A stretch of 32,059 nucleotides of DNA from Candidatus Iainarchaeum sp. GTDB lineage: Archaea; Iainarchaeota; Iainarchaeia; Iainarchaeales; GCA-2688035. This document shows, piece by piece, positions 6,297 to 14,007 of this stretch; position 1 is the first letter of the stretch, and every line of letters starts with the position of its first letter. The notes beneath the pieces are model-generated. The model did not search any database and had not been told where the DNA came from. It was given only the letters and a program-made list of their open reading frames with translations. Where the stretch lies: contig JAGVNX010000070.1 in assembly GCA_020053055.1 (NCBI GenBank), forward strand, positions 1 to 32,059, written 5' to 3'. A program made the position numbers and the translations under genes.

Positions 6297-7577
6297 GTGG
6301 AGATTATTGCCAAGGTAACTTATTTCAGCCAGGTTTATGGAATACCTGTTTATGATGACAGTGGCTATAAAATTGGGCGTTTGAAAGACCTTGTTTTTAA
6401 AGACGGAAAAGAGCTTGCTGAAATAACCCATTTTGTCCTTGAAATAAACAAAAAAAAACTTAAGTTTCCATGGAAATTTGTTGCAAGCGTTAGCCATGAT
6501 ATTCATTTGAATGCATTGAAAGAAAAAATTTTGTGCGTTGAAGCCAATGAAAGCGATTTTCTTGCAAATGAAATGCTGATGGACAGGCAGCTTGTTGATA
6601 CCAATGGGCTTAAGGTTGTAAGGGTTAATGATGTCTTGCTTTCAAAAACAAACGGGGGATTTTATATTTCTGGAGTTTCATTCGGCTTGAGAAGCCTTTT
6701 GAGGCGGCTTGGGCTTGAAAAAATTGCGCTTTTAATAAAGCCCAGCATGAAACCAAAAATAGTGCCTTGGATTTTTGTCCAACAATTGTCATTGTCGCCT
6801 GCGCACATAAATCTTGACCTTGCCAAGGCAAAAATAAATGAGGTTCACCCAGAGGATATTGCGGATTTGCTTGATGAACTAAGCCATTCTGAAAGGCAGA
6901 TATTGTTCAATGCCCTGAATGATGAAAAAGCCGCTGAAACGCTGATAGAAGCAGGCCCAAAAGTGCAGAAATCACTCATTGAGCACTTGCAGGAAAAAAA
7001 ATTTAATTCTGTATTAAAAAAGCTTTCTCCTGCGGAAATGGCTGATTTGCTTAACACTTTGTCCAATCTTCCGAAAGAAAAAATTGTCCTTCTGATAAAG
7101 CAAATGGATGAAAAAATTTTGAAAAAAATAGGAAAAATTTTGGAGTATCCGGAAAAGTCTGCTTTTGATTTGATGCGGAAAGAATTTTTTACTGTACAGG
7201 AAGAAAACACTGCCGGAAAATTAAAAAAACTGGTAAAAAATGCAAAATTGTTTGAAGAGCCGCACAGGGTTTATGTGCTGAACAATGAAAAAGAGCTTGT
7301 CGGAGAAATTACAATAAAACAATTGCTCTTGGCAAAATCAAAGTTAATGGTAAAAGAAATCATGAACCGCAAGGTTGTTTCCGCACAAGCAAAAGACTCC
7401 CTGAAAAAAGTTGTCCAAGTTTTTTCAAAAAGCCATTTGGTGGAACTGCCTGTTGTCGGCGAAAAAAATGTTCTCGCGGGAATAATTTCAATGAACGATG
7501 TTTTTGAAGAAGTGGCTCCAAAAAAATGGAAACGAATCCGGCTTATTGCAGACAGGGTAAGCAAAAAATTGGCTTAA
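6297..7577 (+). CDS. PRC-barrel / MgtE-N / CBS regulatory protein
   Basis: The protein has 426 residues and no membrane segment. Residues about 12-80 form a PRC-barrel (YGIPVYDDSGYKIGRLKDLV), and about 92-160 a second PRC-like unit. About 175-290 match the cytoplasmic MgtE N domain (INEVHPEDIADLLDELSHSE then LSPAEMADLLNTL). About 295-345 and 355-410 are paired CBS motifs ending PVVGEKNVLAGIISMNDV. In MgtE Mg2+ channels the N and CBS domains sense cytosolic Mg2+ and gate the pore. Here the MgtE pore is absent and the next gene, 8-20 bases on, is an NRAMP-like transporter. The only usable in-frame start is GTG 6297, with AGGGG directly against it, which is an odd spacing. Confidence 0.88.
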   Translation: MEIIAKVTYFSQVYGIPVYDDSGYKIGRLKDLVFKDGKELAEITHFVLEINKKKLKFPWKFVASVSHDIHLNALKEKILCVEANESDFLANEMLMDRQLVDTNGLKVVRVNDVLLSKTNGGFYISGVSFGLRSLLRRLGLEKIALLIKPSMKPKIVPWIFVQQLSLSPAHINLDLAKAKINEVHPEDIADLLDELSHSERQILFNALNDEKAAETLIEAGPKVQKSLIEHLQEKKFNSVLKKLSPAEMADLLNTLSNLPKEKIVLLIKQMDEKILKKIGKILEYPEKSAFDLMRKEFFTVQEENTAGKLKKLVKNAKLFEEPHRVYVLNNEKELVGEITIKQLLLAKSKLMVKEIMNRKVVSAQAKDSLKKVVQVFSKSHLVELPVVGEKNVLAGIISMNDVFEEVAPKKWKRIRLIADRVSKKLA

Positions 7578-7596
7578 AAAACCTGTGTTGATAAAA

Positions 7597-8841
7597 ATGG
7601 CTTTGAAATTAAACAAAAAAATCATTCTTCTTTTCCTCGTAACCTTAGGGCCTGGAATAATCACTTCTGCTGTTGACAATGATGCGGGGGGCATTGCAAC
7701 TTATTCCATTGCGGGTTCGCATTTTGGCTATGCTTTGCTCTGGACAATGATTCCGATTGCAATTCTGCTTTTTTTAGTGCAGGAAATGGGAGTCCGAATG
7801 GGAATTGTCACTGGAAAAGGATTAAGTGATTTGATAAGGGAAAATTTTCGGGTAAAAATCACTGTTCTTTTGATGGTCGGATTGATAATAACAAACATTG
7901 GGAATGTGATTGCAGAGTTTGCAGGAATAGCCGCTTCAGGGGAAATATTTGGAATAAGCAAATTTATTCTTGTGCCGGCCTGCGCTTTTTTTGTATGGGC
8001 ATTGATTGTAAAGGGAAACTATAAAACCCTTGAAAGGGCTTTTTTAGTTGCTTGCCTATTTTATGTCTGTTATGTAATAGCGGGATTAATGGCAAAGCCG
8101 GATTGGATGGCAATTGGAAAAAGCATGGTTACGCCAACAATAAGCACTGATGCCGCATACTTAATGCTAATTGTGGGGCTTGTGGGAACAACAATTGCGC
8201 CGTGGATGCAGTTTTACCTGCAATCCGCAGTTGTCGAAAAAGGATTGAAAAAAGAGCAGTATGCTTATTCAAAAATAGATGTTCTGCTTGGCAGTGCAAT
8301 TACTGTAATAATAATGTTTTTTATAATTGTTGCAACAGCCGCCACTCTTTTTGCGAATGGAATAGCAGTTAATTCCGCAGAAGATGCTGCACTTGCATTA
8401 AAGCCGCTTGCAGGGGTTTATGCTTCGGCTTTGTTTGCAATAGGCTTGTTCGTAGCTTCTCTTTTTGCAGCTGCAATACTGCCGCTTGCAACTGCTTTCT
8501 TTGTTTGCGAGGGTTTCGGATGGAATTCTGGGGTAAACAAAAAAATAAGGGAAGCACCGCAATTTTACGGCCTAATCACTTTTCTTATCGTTGTAGGGGC
8601 AGCAATAATTCTCTGGCCAAATATTCCCTTGCTGCCAATAATGTATTTGTCACAGGTAATCAACGGATTAATGCTTCCGATAATAATGGTCTTAATGCTT
8701 GTTTTGATAAACAACAAAAAAATAATGGGGCAATACAGCAATGGCATTGGATTCAATATTGCAGCGGGAATTGCAATAATTGCATTAAGCGCCCTGAGCA
8801 TAATAATGGCGCTGCAATTTTTTGGAATAAAGCTATTTTAA
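7597..8841 (+). CDS. NRAMP-family divalent metal transporter, Mg2+-type candidate
   Basis: The protein has 414 residues from ATG 7597 (GTG 7585 is an alternative) with about 11 hydrophobic helices. TM1 reads LGPGIITSAVDNDAGGIATY where canonical Mn/Fe NRAMP has DPGN. TM6 reads TTIAPWMQFYLQSAVVEKG where canonical has MPHN. The metal-coordinating Met is thus replaced by Ala and the His is lost, as in the described NRAMP-related Mg2+ transporters (NRMT), which lack the soft-metal Met ligand. Coupling to an MgtE-N/CBS gene supports Mg2+ as substrate; that is inference. Neither gene shows damage. Confidence 0.88.
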   Translation: MALKLNKKIILLFLVTLGPGIITSAVDNDAGGIATYSIAGSHFGYALLWTMIPIAILLFLVQEMGVRMGIVTGKGLSDLIRENFRVKITVLLMVGLIITNIGNVIAEFAGIAASGEIFGISKFILVPACAFFVWALIVKGNYKTLERAFLVACLFYVCYVIAGLMAKPDWMAIGKSMVTPTISTDAAYLMLIVGLVGTTIAPWMQFYLQSAVVEKGLKKEQYAYSKIDVLLGSAITVIIMFFIIVATAATLFANGIAVNSAEDAALALKPLAGVYASALFAIGLFVASLFAAAILPLATAFFVCEGFGWNSGVNKKIREAPQFYGLITFLIVVGAAIILWPNIPLLPIMYLSQVINGLMLPIIMVLMLVLINNKKIMGQYSNGIGFNIAAGIAIIALSALSIIMALQFFGIKLF

Positions 8842-9094
8842 TGGAAAAAAAAAGGGATGCAAAAAACATGGAAATCATCCAAATCTTAGGCGCAGGCCCA
8901 ATGGAAAATAAATGTTTATTTATAAAAATGCAAACAAGAAAAATGCGCCCAACTGGTTCAATTTAATAAAAAATAAAACTGGGGATCTTACGTTATTTTT
9001 TGAATAAATTGGCTTTTTTTTGCCAGAAATGCGCGTTATTCCGCTGGTTTTTTTTTATACGGCCTTTCAAATATCCTGTTTGGCAATAAAAGCT
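8842..9094. other. Intergenic region after the NRAMP gene
   Basis: No gene is recognised. The 57-base repeat described separately lies at 8896-8952. T-runs near 9015-9055 could end transcription of the NRAMP operon on the plus strand. Confidence 0.4.
8896..8952. repeat. 57-base direct repeat, copy A
   Basis: GCCCAATGGAAAATAAATGT continues through TTTATTTATAAAAATGC to ATGCGCCCAA. It matches 9611-9667 along its whole length with roughly eight differences and no gap. The two copies bracket the second hicBA operon. Confidence 0.7.
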
Positions 9095-9319
9095 TTATTC
9101 GAGCATTTTGTAGAATTCTTCTTTGTTCATTTTCAAGTCTTGTTTTATGATTTTGAGTAACAGGCCTGTTCCGATTGGTTCGTTGCTGTGTATTGGCACT
9201 GATGTTTTTCTTCCGTCTGGGTGTGCAAATCTATGGTGGCTTCCTGTGATTCTTGTTTGTGTAAAGCCAAGTTTTGCCAATGCTTTAATCATTTCTCTTG
9301 GAGTCACTTGCTTTGGCAA
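9095..9319 (-). CDS. hicA: HicA-family mRNA interferase toxin
   Basis: The protein has 74 residues and reads TPREMIKALAKLGFTQTRIT, then GSHHRFAHPDGRKTSVPIHS, then IGTGLLLKIIKQ. This is the HicA dsRBD-like fold with the GSHH catalytic histidine. The TTG start is four bases after the hicB stop and gives a normal HicA N terminus. It differs clearly from the HicA at 4677, so the two pairs are not a recent duplication. Confidence 0.88.
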   Translation of the reverse strand: MPKQVTPREMIKALAKLGFTQTRITGSHHRFAHPDGRKTSVPIHSNEPIGTGLLLKIIKQDLKMNKEEFYKMLE

Positions 9320-9322
9320 GAA

Positions 9323-9535
9323 TTACACCTTAACAATTTGGACTCCAACAAATTCTGGTTTTTGCTCTTCTTCTTTTTGTTCTTCCAAGCAGAGCTGAAT
9401 GACTTCTTTTGTTCTTTTGATTAGTTCATCCATTGTTTTTGCTTGAGTGTGGCAGCCTTGCAGTTCTGGAACATCCGCTACAAGCCAGCCTTCTTCATCG
9501 CGTTCAATAATGACAGTAAAATCCTTTTTGGTCAT
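9323..9535 (-). CDS. hicB: HicB-family antitoxin
   Basis: The protein has 70 residues and reads FTVIIERDEEGWLVADVPEL, QGCHTQAKTMDELIKRTKEV, then a Glu/Gln-rich tail. It is a minimal HicB fold without a separate DNA-binding domain. The ATG start at 9535 is preceded by AGTGATTTAAA, a weak Shine-Dalgarno match. It is first in a two-gene minus-strand operon with hicA. Confidence 0.87.
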   Translation of the reverse strand: MTKKDFTVIIERDEEGWLVADVPELQGCHTQAKTMDELIKRTKEVIQLCLEEQKEEEQKPEFVGVQIVKV

Positions 9536-9610
9536 TTTAAATCACTAATAATTATCTGCATCGATTCTAATAAAAAACTTTGGAATTCCAAACAAAAAAT
9601 TTGGGTTCGA

Positions 9611-9667
9611 GCCCAATGGAAAATGAGTGTTTATTTATCAAAATGCACGAAAGAAAAATGCACCCAA
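9611..9667. repeat. 57-base direct repeat, copy B
   Basis: GCCCAATGGAAAATGAGTGT continues to AAATGCACCCAA. It is the partner of 8896-8952, in the same orientation, 715 bases on. It lies between the hicBA promoter region and the end of the relE-like gene. Confidence 0.7.
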
Positions 9668-9670
9668 AAA

Positions 9671-9943
9671 TCAAAATTTTTTGTAGGTGCTTTCTTTTCT
9701 TCTTTCTATTTTTAATATTCTGATTATTTTTTGCTCCCAATATATACAGTAAGTTGTTCGATATCTTGATAGCCTTATTCTGTATGTGTTGGCTTCTCCA
9801 GCGATTTTTCTTAAATCATATTCTTTTGCTGGCACTGGATTTTGCCCCAGTTTTAAGAAAAGTTCGTTTAAGCGTGCCTTTATTTTTTCATCGCATTTTT
9901 TCAAGAACTTTTCGGCATTGTTGCTGAATTTTATTTCAAACAA
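9671..9943 (-). CDS. relE: RelE/ParE-superfamily toxin
   Basis: The protein has 90 residues: FEIKFSNNAEKFLKKCDEKI, LNELFLKLGQNP, then KIAGEANTYRIRLSRYRTTY and IYWEQKIIRILKIERRKEST. The pattern of N-terminal helices, LRKI..G...YRIRLSRYR and a basic C terminus is that of RelE-type ribosome-dependent mRNA interferases. The Arg residues on the sheet are kept. It lies 16 bases after its likely antitoxin gene on the same strand. Confidence 0.88.
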   Translation of the reverse strand: MFEIKFSNNAEKFLKKCDEKIKARLNELFLKLGQNPVPAKEYDLRKIAGEANTYRIRLSRYRTTYCIYWEQKIIRILKIERRKESTYKKF

Positions 9944-9959
9944 GGGAACCGCCTTTTAT

Positions 9960-10130
9960 TCAGCAAAAAATTTGTTTGAATGATTTTTCTTTGCCCGCTT
10001 CCATTTCTTTTTTTATTTTCCTTATTTGAGCTAATTCTTTTGCCGAAACTTTTTCCTCGGGAATAAGCGCATACTTAACAGTTTCCACTTCGTTTTTCAA
10101 ATCCTTCAATTCTTTATAAATCAGTTCCAT
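9960..10130 (-). CDS. RelB-like antitoxin
   Basis: The protein is about 56 residues from ATG 10130 (ATG 10145 is also possible). It reads MELIYKELKDLKNEVETVKY, ALIPEEKVSAKELAQIRKIK, then KEMEAGKEKSFKQIF. It resembles the short helical antitoxins that precede archaeal RelE genes: a coiled N terminus, ALIPEEKVS, and a toxin-wrapping C-terminal helix. The ORF track starts at TTG 10208 and adds a hydrophobic segment that I judge to be untranslated leader, although a membrane-tethered form cannot be excluded. Confidence 0.75.
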   Translation of the reverse strand: MELIYKELKDLKNEVETVKYALIPEEKVSAKELAQIRKIKKEMEAGKEKSFKQIFC

Positions 10131-10246
10131 TGTAACAGCCGCCATAACAACACTAAAAATAATAATGCGCAAAACAATATAAAAAACAATGCCAATCACA
10201 AACGCCAATAGCGTTGAGCTAGGCTTTTTACCTCAGCAAAAACAAA

Positions 10247-10256
10247 ATATTTAAAT
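10247..10256 (+). promoter_or_regulatory. TATA box of the lipoprotein gene
   Basis: ATATTTAAAT is centred about 27 bases before ATG 10279, the spacing expected for a leaderless archaeal transcript. It decides the start against the ATG at 10255. Confidence 0.6.
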
Positions 10257-10278
10257 GCAGTTTAATTATTATGTTTGT

Positions 10279-10629
10279 ATGTTTTCAAAAAGAATGGCTT
10301 TATTGTCAGTTGCATTATTATTGTTTGCTTTGGTGTTTGCTGGCTGTGCGTACAATCAACCAGATTGCACTAACTATGCTTTGGATGAATCTCATAAAAT
10401 ATCAGATGACGCAAAAAAGCCACATGGGACTTGGGGCAATATGAACTCTCCTGATAATAATTCTGAATTGGAACAAATAGTTATTGACCCTGATGATCCA
10501 AACATGATGGATGAACCCTGGAGAGTTGCTTACTACTCTAAAACAGAAAATGTTTTTTGGATTGCAGACATGCCGGGGTTTGAAGTAAATTGGTATGGCC
10601 CTTATCCAAGCAAACCTTGCTTAAGCTAA
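10279..10629 (+). CDS. small secreted lipoprotein, function unknown
   Basis: The protein is about 116 residues: a signal peptide (MFSKRMALLSVALLLFALVF) and lipobox AGC, then an acidic, Asn/Pro-rich mature domain. It has cysteines at the lipobox, near residue 22 and near the C terminus (PSKPCLS), so a disulfide is possible. The mature region has several Trp and Tyr residues (EPWRVAYYS, VFWIAD, VNWYGPYP), suggesting a small beta fold. No family is recognised. It is divergent from the relBE-like operon. Confidence 0.75.
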   Translation: MFSKRMALLSVALLLFALVFAGCAYNQPDCTNYALDESHKISDDAKKPHGTWGNMNSPDNNSELEQIVIDPDDPNMMDEPWRVAYYSKTENVFWIADMPGFEVNWYGPYPSKPCLS

Positions 10630-10721
10630 TTTCAAACTTTTGAGTCAGAAACCGCAAAAATTGTGTTCAGACCATGGAAAACGGCTGTTTATGGCTGCAA
10701 TCCCGCAAAAAAGAATTTTCT

Positions 10722-11102
10722 TTATGCTTCAATTATTTTGTTTATGTCTTTTTTTTGGATTATTAAGTCAAGGCCGCCTGCAGCTGCCTTTCCGTCTATT
10801 AACTGGCCTTCTTTGCCTGTAAAGCCGGAACTGCTGATTGTCATTCTCAAATCAATTTTGAATTTGTTGCCGGCGATTCTTTGAATCTGGCCGCTGATAG
10901 TGTTTACTTCAAAAAGGCCTTCGGATTTTGTGCCAATAATGCTTCCATGCAAACCATGTGAAATCAGGTTAATTTCTTTTATTTTGCCCCTGCCTTCCTG
11001 AAAAATGCCGTAAGCAACTTGGTTGTCCTCGGCAAATTTTTCGATTGAATTCATTATTTCAGAATTGTTGCTAATCTTAAGAGTCAAAAAGTTTTCAGCC
11101 AT
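10722..11102 (-). CDS. PCC/DUF296-domain protein
   Basis: The protein has 126 residues from ATG 11102, which has a strong AGGGGTGAT five bases upstream; the preceding TTG is unlikely. The pattern IMNSIEKFAEDNQVAYGIFQ, GRGKIKEINL, FEVNTISGQIQRIAG and a later GGLDLII fits the PCC (plants-and-prokaryotes-conserved, DUF296) domain, which forms trimers in prokaryotes. The His residues that bind metal in some members are not obvious here. Some plant relatives bind AT-rich DNA through a separate AT-hook, which is absent. It stands alone, upstream of and divergent from the acetyl-CoA synthetase gene. Confidence 0.75.
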   Translation of the reverse strand: MAENFLTLKISNNSEIMNSIEKFAEDNQVAYGIFQEGRGKIKEINLISHGLHGSIIGTKSEGLFEVNTISGQIQRIAGNKFKIDLRMTISSSGFTGKEGQLIDGKAAAGGLDLIIQKKDINKIIEA

Positions 11103-11211
11103 CAAATCACCCCTATAAAAAAAGACCGATTTTTTCGCACTGCTTAAAAAAAATACCCCTTCAATCTCTATTTAAATCTATTCAAAAATCGGTTTAAACA
11201 TAAAAAAAAGG

Positions 11212-11220
11212 ATTAAATAT
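11212..11220 (+). promoter_or_regulatory. TATA box of the acetyl-CoA synthetase gene
   Basis: ATTAAATAT is centred 26 bases before GTG 11242. This supports the GTG as the first codon of a leaderless mRNA. Confidence 0.6.
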
Positions 11221-11241
11221 TGGGATTGCCTTATTTGTTAA

Positions 11242-13386
11242 GTGGCTTTTTTGGATTCTTTGGAAAAAATGTTTGACCCAAAGTCAATTGCAATAATTGG
11301 CGCAAGCGACCATCAGGACAGTGTGGGCCAGGCATTAATGAAAAATCTTGTTGGAAGCGGTTATGCCGGAAGCATTTATCCGGTGAATCCAAAAAGAAAA
11401 AATGTTTTTGGAATCCATTGTTACAAAAGCATTGGGCTGGTTCCTGAAAAAATTGACTTGGCAATAATTGCACTCCCTTCTTTTATTGTTCCAAGAATAG
11501 CAAGGCAGTGCGTCAGGGCAGGAGTGAAATCAATAATTGTAATCAGCTCTGGTTTTTCAGAAATAGGGAAAAAAGGGATTAAGCTTGAAAAAGACTTGAA
11601 AGAAGCAATTGCAGGCACTGGCATAAGGCTGCTTGGGCCGAATTGCCTGGGTTATATTCGGCCTGACAAAAAAATCAATGCGAGCTTTGCAATACGGAAT
11701 GCCTTGCCCGGAAAACTCGCGCTAATAAGCCAGTCTGGAGCGCTTTGTTCCGGAATTCTGGATTGGGCGCAAAAAGAAAATGTCGGCTTCAAGTATTTCA
11801 TTTCAATCGGCGGAATGCTGGACATTGGCTTTGAAGACATAATTGAATTTCTTGAAAAAGACCCTGAAATAGAAAGCCTTGTTTTGTACATGGAAAGCAT
11901 GAAAGATTCTGAAAAATTTTTGAATGCAGCAAAAAATTTTGCAAAAAAAAAGCCGATTATTGTTGCAAAATCCGGGCGGTTTGAAGAAAGTGCAAAAGCA
12001 GCTGTTTCCCATACGGGCGCAATGGCCGGCAATGATGCTGTTTTTGACGCGGCATTCAGGAGAGCAGGCATTGTAAGAGTGGAAGAAATACAGGATTTGC
12101 TTGCCTGTTCAGAGGCATTCTCAAAACAACTGGTTCCAAAAGGAAACAAAATTTTGGTCATAACAAATGCAGGCGGCCCGGGAGTAATGGCAACAGATGC
12201 AATAATAAAAAACGGGTGCAGGCTTGCAGTGCTTTCAAGGGAAACAATGAGAAAACTCAACAGGGTTCTTCCAAAAAACTGGAGCCACAATAATCCAATA
12301 GACCTTCTTGGAGATGCAAGCCCTGAAAGATATGCAAAAGCATTTGAAATTGCGCTTAAGGAGAAAAATGCTGATTGCATAATTGTCATTCTTACGCCCC
12401 AGGCAATTTCAAATCCATCCGGGGTTGCACTGCAAATAGCTAAAAAAGCAAAGAATTGTGGAAAAACAATTCTTGCAAGCTGGATAGGGGAAAATTTTGT
12501 GGAACAAGGCAGGGAAATTTTGCAGAAAAACAGCATTCCAAATTTTGAAACTCCGGAAGAAGCAGCAAGAGTATTCAGTTACATGAACCAGTACAGGGAA
12601 AACATAAAGAACACTTATGAATTGCATTGCGAGCTTCCTGCAATGCACAGGCCAGACAAAGAAAAAATTGCTTTGGAAATAAAAAAAATTTTGAAACAAA
12701 AAAGGCTTGTGCTTAATGAAATAGAATCAAAAGAAATCCTCAAGGCATACGGAATCCCGGTTAATGAAACCCTTTTTGCAAAAACCTTGGAAGAAGCTGT
12801 TCTCAAAGCAAAGCAAATCGGGTTTCCAGTTGCAATGAAAATTGTTTCAAACGAAATAACCCACAAAACAGATGCAAAAGGAATTTGCTTGAACCTTTCC
12901 AATGAAAAAGAAGTCGAAAAAGCTTTTTCACAAATCACTGCAAACGCAAAAAAATTCAATTCCCACGCAAAAATTGCAGGGATAAGCGTGCAAAAAATGG
13001 TTGAATCATCAGGAATTGAACTGATTATTGGCGCAAAAACAGACCCCACATTCGGAAAAGTATTATTGTTCGGCCTTGGAGGAACAGCAACAGAAATATT
13101 CCAGGACAAAAGCCTGGAATTAATTCCCCTGACAAAAAATGCGCCCTGTGAAATAGTGCAGAGGACAAAAGTTTACAAATTATTAAAAGGATACAGGAAC
13201 AAATTCAAGGCAGACCTGACAGAGCTGGCGGGAATCCTGGAAAGCTTTTCGCATTTTGCAAACGATTTCAAAGAAACAGTTGAAGAAGCAGACATAAATC
13301 CCCTGCTGGTTTCAAACGGAAAACTAATTGCTGTTGACGCAAGAATAGTGCTGGCAAAAAAAGCACAAAAAACAGGCCTGAAATAA
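11242..13386 (+). CDS. acd: ADP-forming acetyl-CoA synthetase, fused alpha-beta
   Basis: The protein has 714 residues in one chain. Residues 1-455 are the alpha part: a CoA-binding Rossmann domain (KSIAIIGASDHQDSVGQALM) and ligase-CoA domains with the phosphohistidine His257 in AAVSHTGAMAGND. Residues about 465-714 are the beta part, an ATP-grasp domain (ILKAYGIPVNETLFAKTLEE, FPVAMKIVSNEITHKTDAKG). It converts acetyl-CoA or another acyl-CoA with ADP and phosphate to the acid, CoA and ATP. Many archaea have separate subunits; the fused form occurs in several archaea and some eukaryotes. In a reduced genome it would be the main substrate-level ATP source. Confidence 0.95.
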   Translation: MAFLDSLEKMFDPKSIAIIGASDHQDSVGQALMKNLVGSGYAGSIYPVNPKRKNVFGIHCYKSIGLVPEKIDLAIIALPSFIVPRIARQCVRAGVKSIIVISSGFSEIGKKGIKLEKDLKEAIAGTGIRLLGPNCLGYIRPDKKINASFAIRNALPGKLALISQSGALCSGILDWAQKENVGFKYFISIGGMLDIGFEDIIEFLEKDPEIESLVLYMESMKDSEKFLNAAKNFAKKKPIIVAKSGRFEESAKAAVSHTGAMAGNDAVFDAAFRRAGIVRVEEIQDLLACSEAFSKQLVPKGNKILVITNAGGPGVMATDAIIKNGCRLAVLSRETMRKLNRVLPKNWSHNNPIDLLGDASPERYAKAFEIALKEKNADCIIVILTPQAISNPSGVALQIAKKAKNCGKTILASWIGENFVEQGREILQKNSIPNFETPEEAARVFSYMNQYRENIKNTYELHCELPAMHRPDKEKIALEIKKILKQKRLVLNEIESKEILKAYGIPVNETLFAKTLEEAVLKAKQIGFPVAMKIVSNEITHKTDAKGICLNLSNEKEVEKAFSQITANAKKFNSHAKIAGISVQKMVESSGIELIIGAKTDPTFGKVLLFGLGGTATEIFQDKSLELIPLTKNAPCEIVQRTKVYKLLKGYRNKFKADLTELAGILESFSHFANDFKETVEEADINPLLVSNGKLIAVDARIVLAKKAQKTGLK

Positions 13387-13413
13387 AGTTGATTAAACGC
13401 GATTTTGTTTTCG

Positions 13414-13872
13414 CTATCCGATGTTGATTTGGATGCGTTTACTAATGTCTATTCCGAATGAAAGGTCCAAAGCAGCTTTTATGTACCATTGGGTATTGGA
13501 AGCCAATCGGCCAACGAAAGGAATTGCTTGAAGTATGCCGCGAGTTAATGGGTCAATTTTTTGGTTTGCAAAGTTTTCCGGAATTTTAATCTCAAAAGAA
13601 TACTGTTTTTCTCCGGCATATTCTTTTTCTCCATCCAAATCAATTGAGAATGTGTAGACGCGCATTGGTACTCGATTTGTTCTTGCCCCGGATTGCCGCG
13701 TTTCAAGCCGCTCGCCAAAAAACTCCACATAAACTCGTTTTGCTTTTTTTGGATTGTTTACTTTTAGCCAGACTGTTCCAGTAATTGTTTCGCCGGGCAA
13801 AAAAATGAGTTTGTTTAATTTGACTTCAATTTTTCCTTCGCCAATTCCAAAAACCATTTTTCTACGCCCCAT
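13414..13872 (-). CDS. arrestin-like beta-sandwich protein
   Basis: The protein has 152 residues from ATG 13872; Met 13857 (MVFGIGEGK) is an alternative start. IEVKLNKLIFLPGETITGTV, WLKVNNPKKAKRVYVEFFGE and YSFEIKIPENF match the N-terminal arrestin/Spo0M-type immunoglobulin-like fold, in which a "PGE.i.G.v" strand turn is diagnostic. Only one sandwich is present, so it is shorter than two-domain arrestins. There is no signal peptide, so it is cytoplasmic. A TATA-like TTAAATATTTT lies about 35 bases upstream on the minus strand. The partner is unknown. Confidence 0.65.
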   Translation of the reverse strand: MGRRKMVFGIGEGKIEVKLNKLIFLPGETITGTVWLKVNNPKKAKRVYVEFFGERLETRQSGARTNRVPMRVYTFSIDLDGEKEYAGEKQYSFEIKIPENFANQKIDPLTRGILQAIPFVGRLASNTQWYIKAALDLSFGIDISKRIQINIG

Positions 13873-14007
13873 GCACTTACTACAGTATACTTATTAATTG
13901 CAAAATATTTAAGCTTGAGTGCGCTGATTAAGTATTTTTGGCGATAGTTTATATTCCCAGATTTTTTGCAAAGGTTTTTATTCAGAAGTCACAATAGGGT
14001 AAATGAT

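Noticed and set aside
8505-8966. 153-codon plus-strand ORF overlapping the NRAMP gene end
   Set aside because: Most of it is an alternate frame of the transporter; the tail is the intergenic repeat region and has no start of its own.
9600-9622. GGGTTCGAGCCC resembling a tRNA T-arm
   Set aside because: The loop is one base short for a 5-bp stem, and no D-arm, anticodon arm or acceptor stem can be drawn upstream.
11652-12536. 294-codon minus-strand ORF
   Set aside because: It lies antisense to the acetyl-CoA synthetase alpha part and has no recognisable motif.
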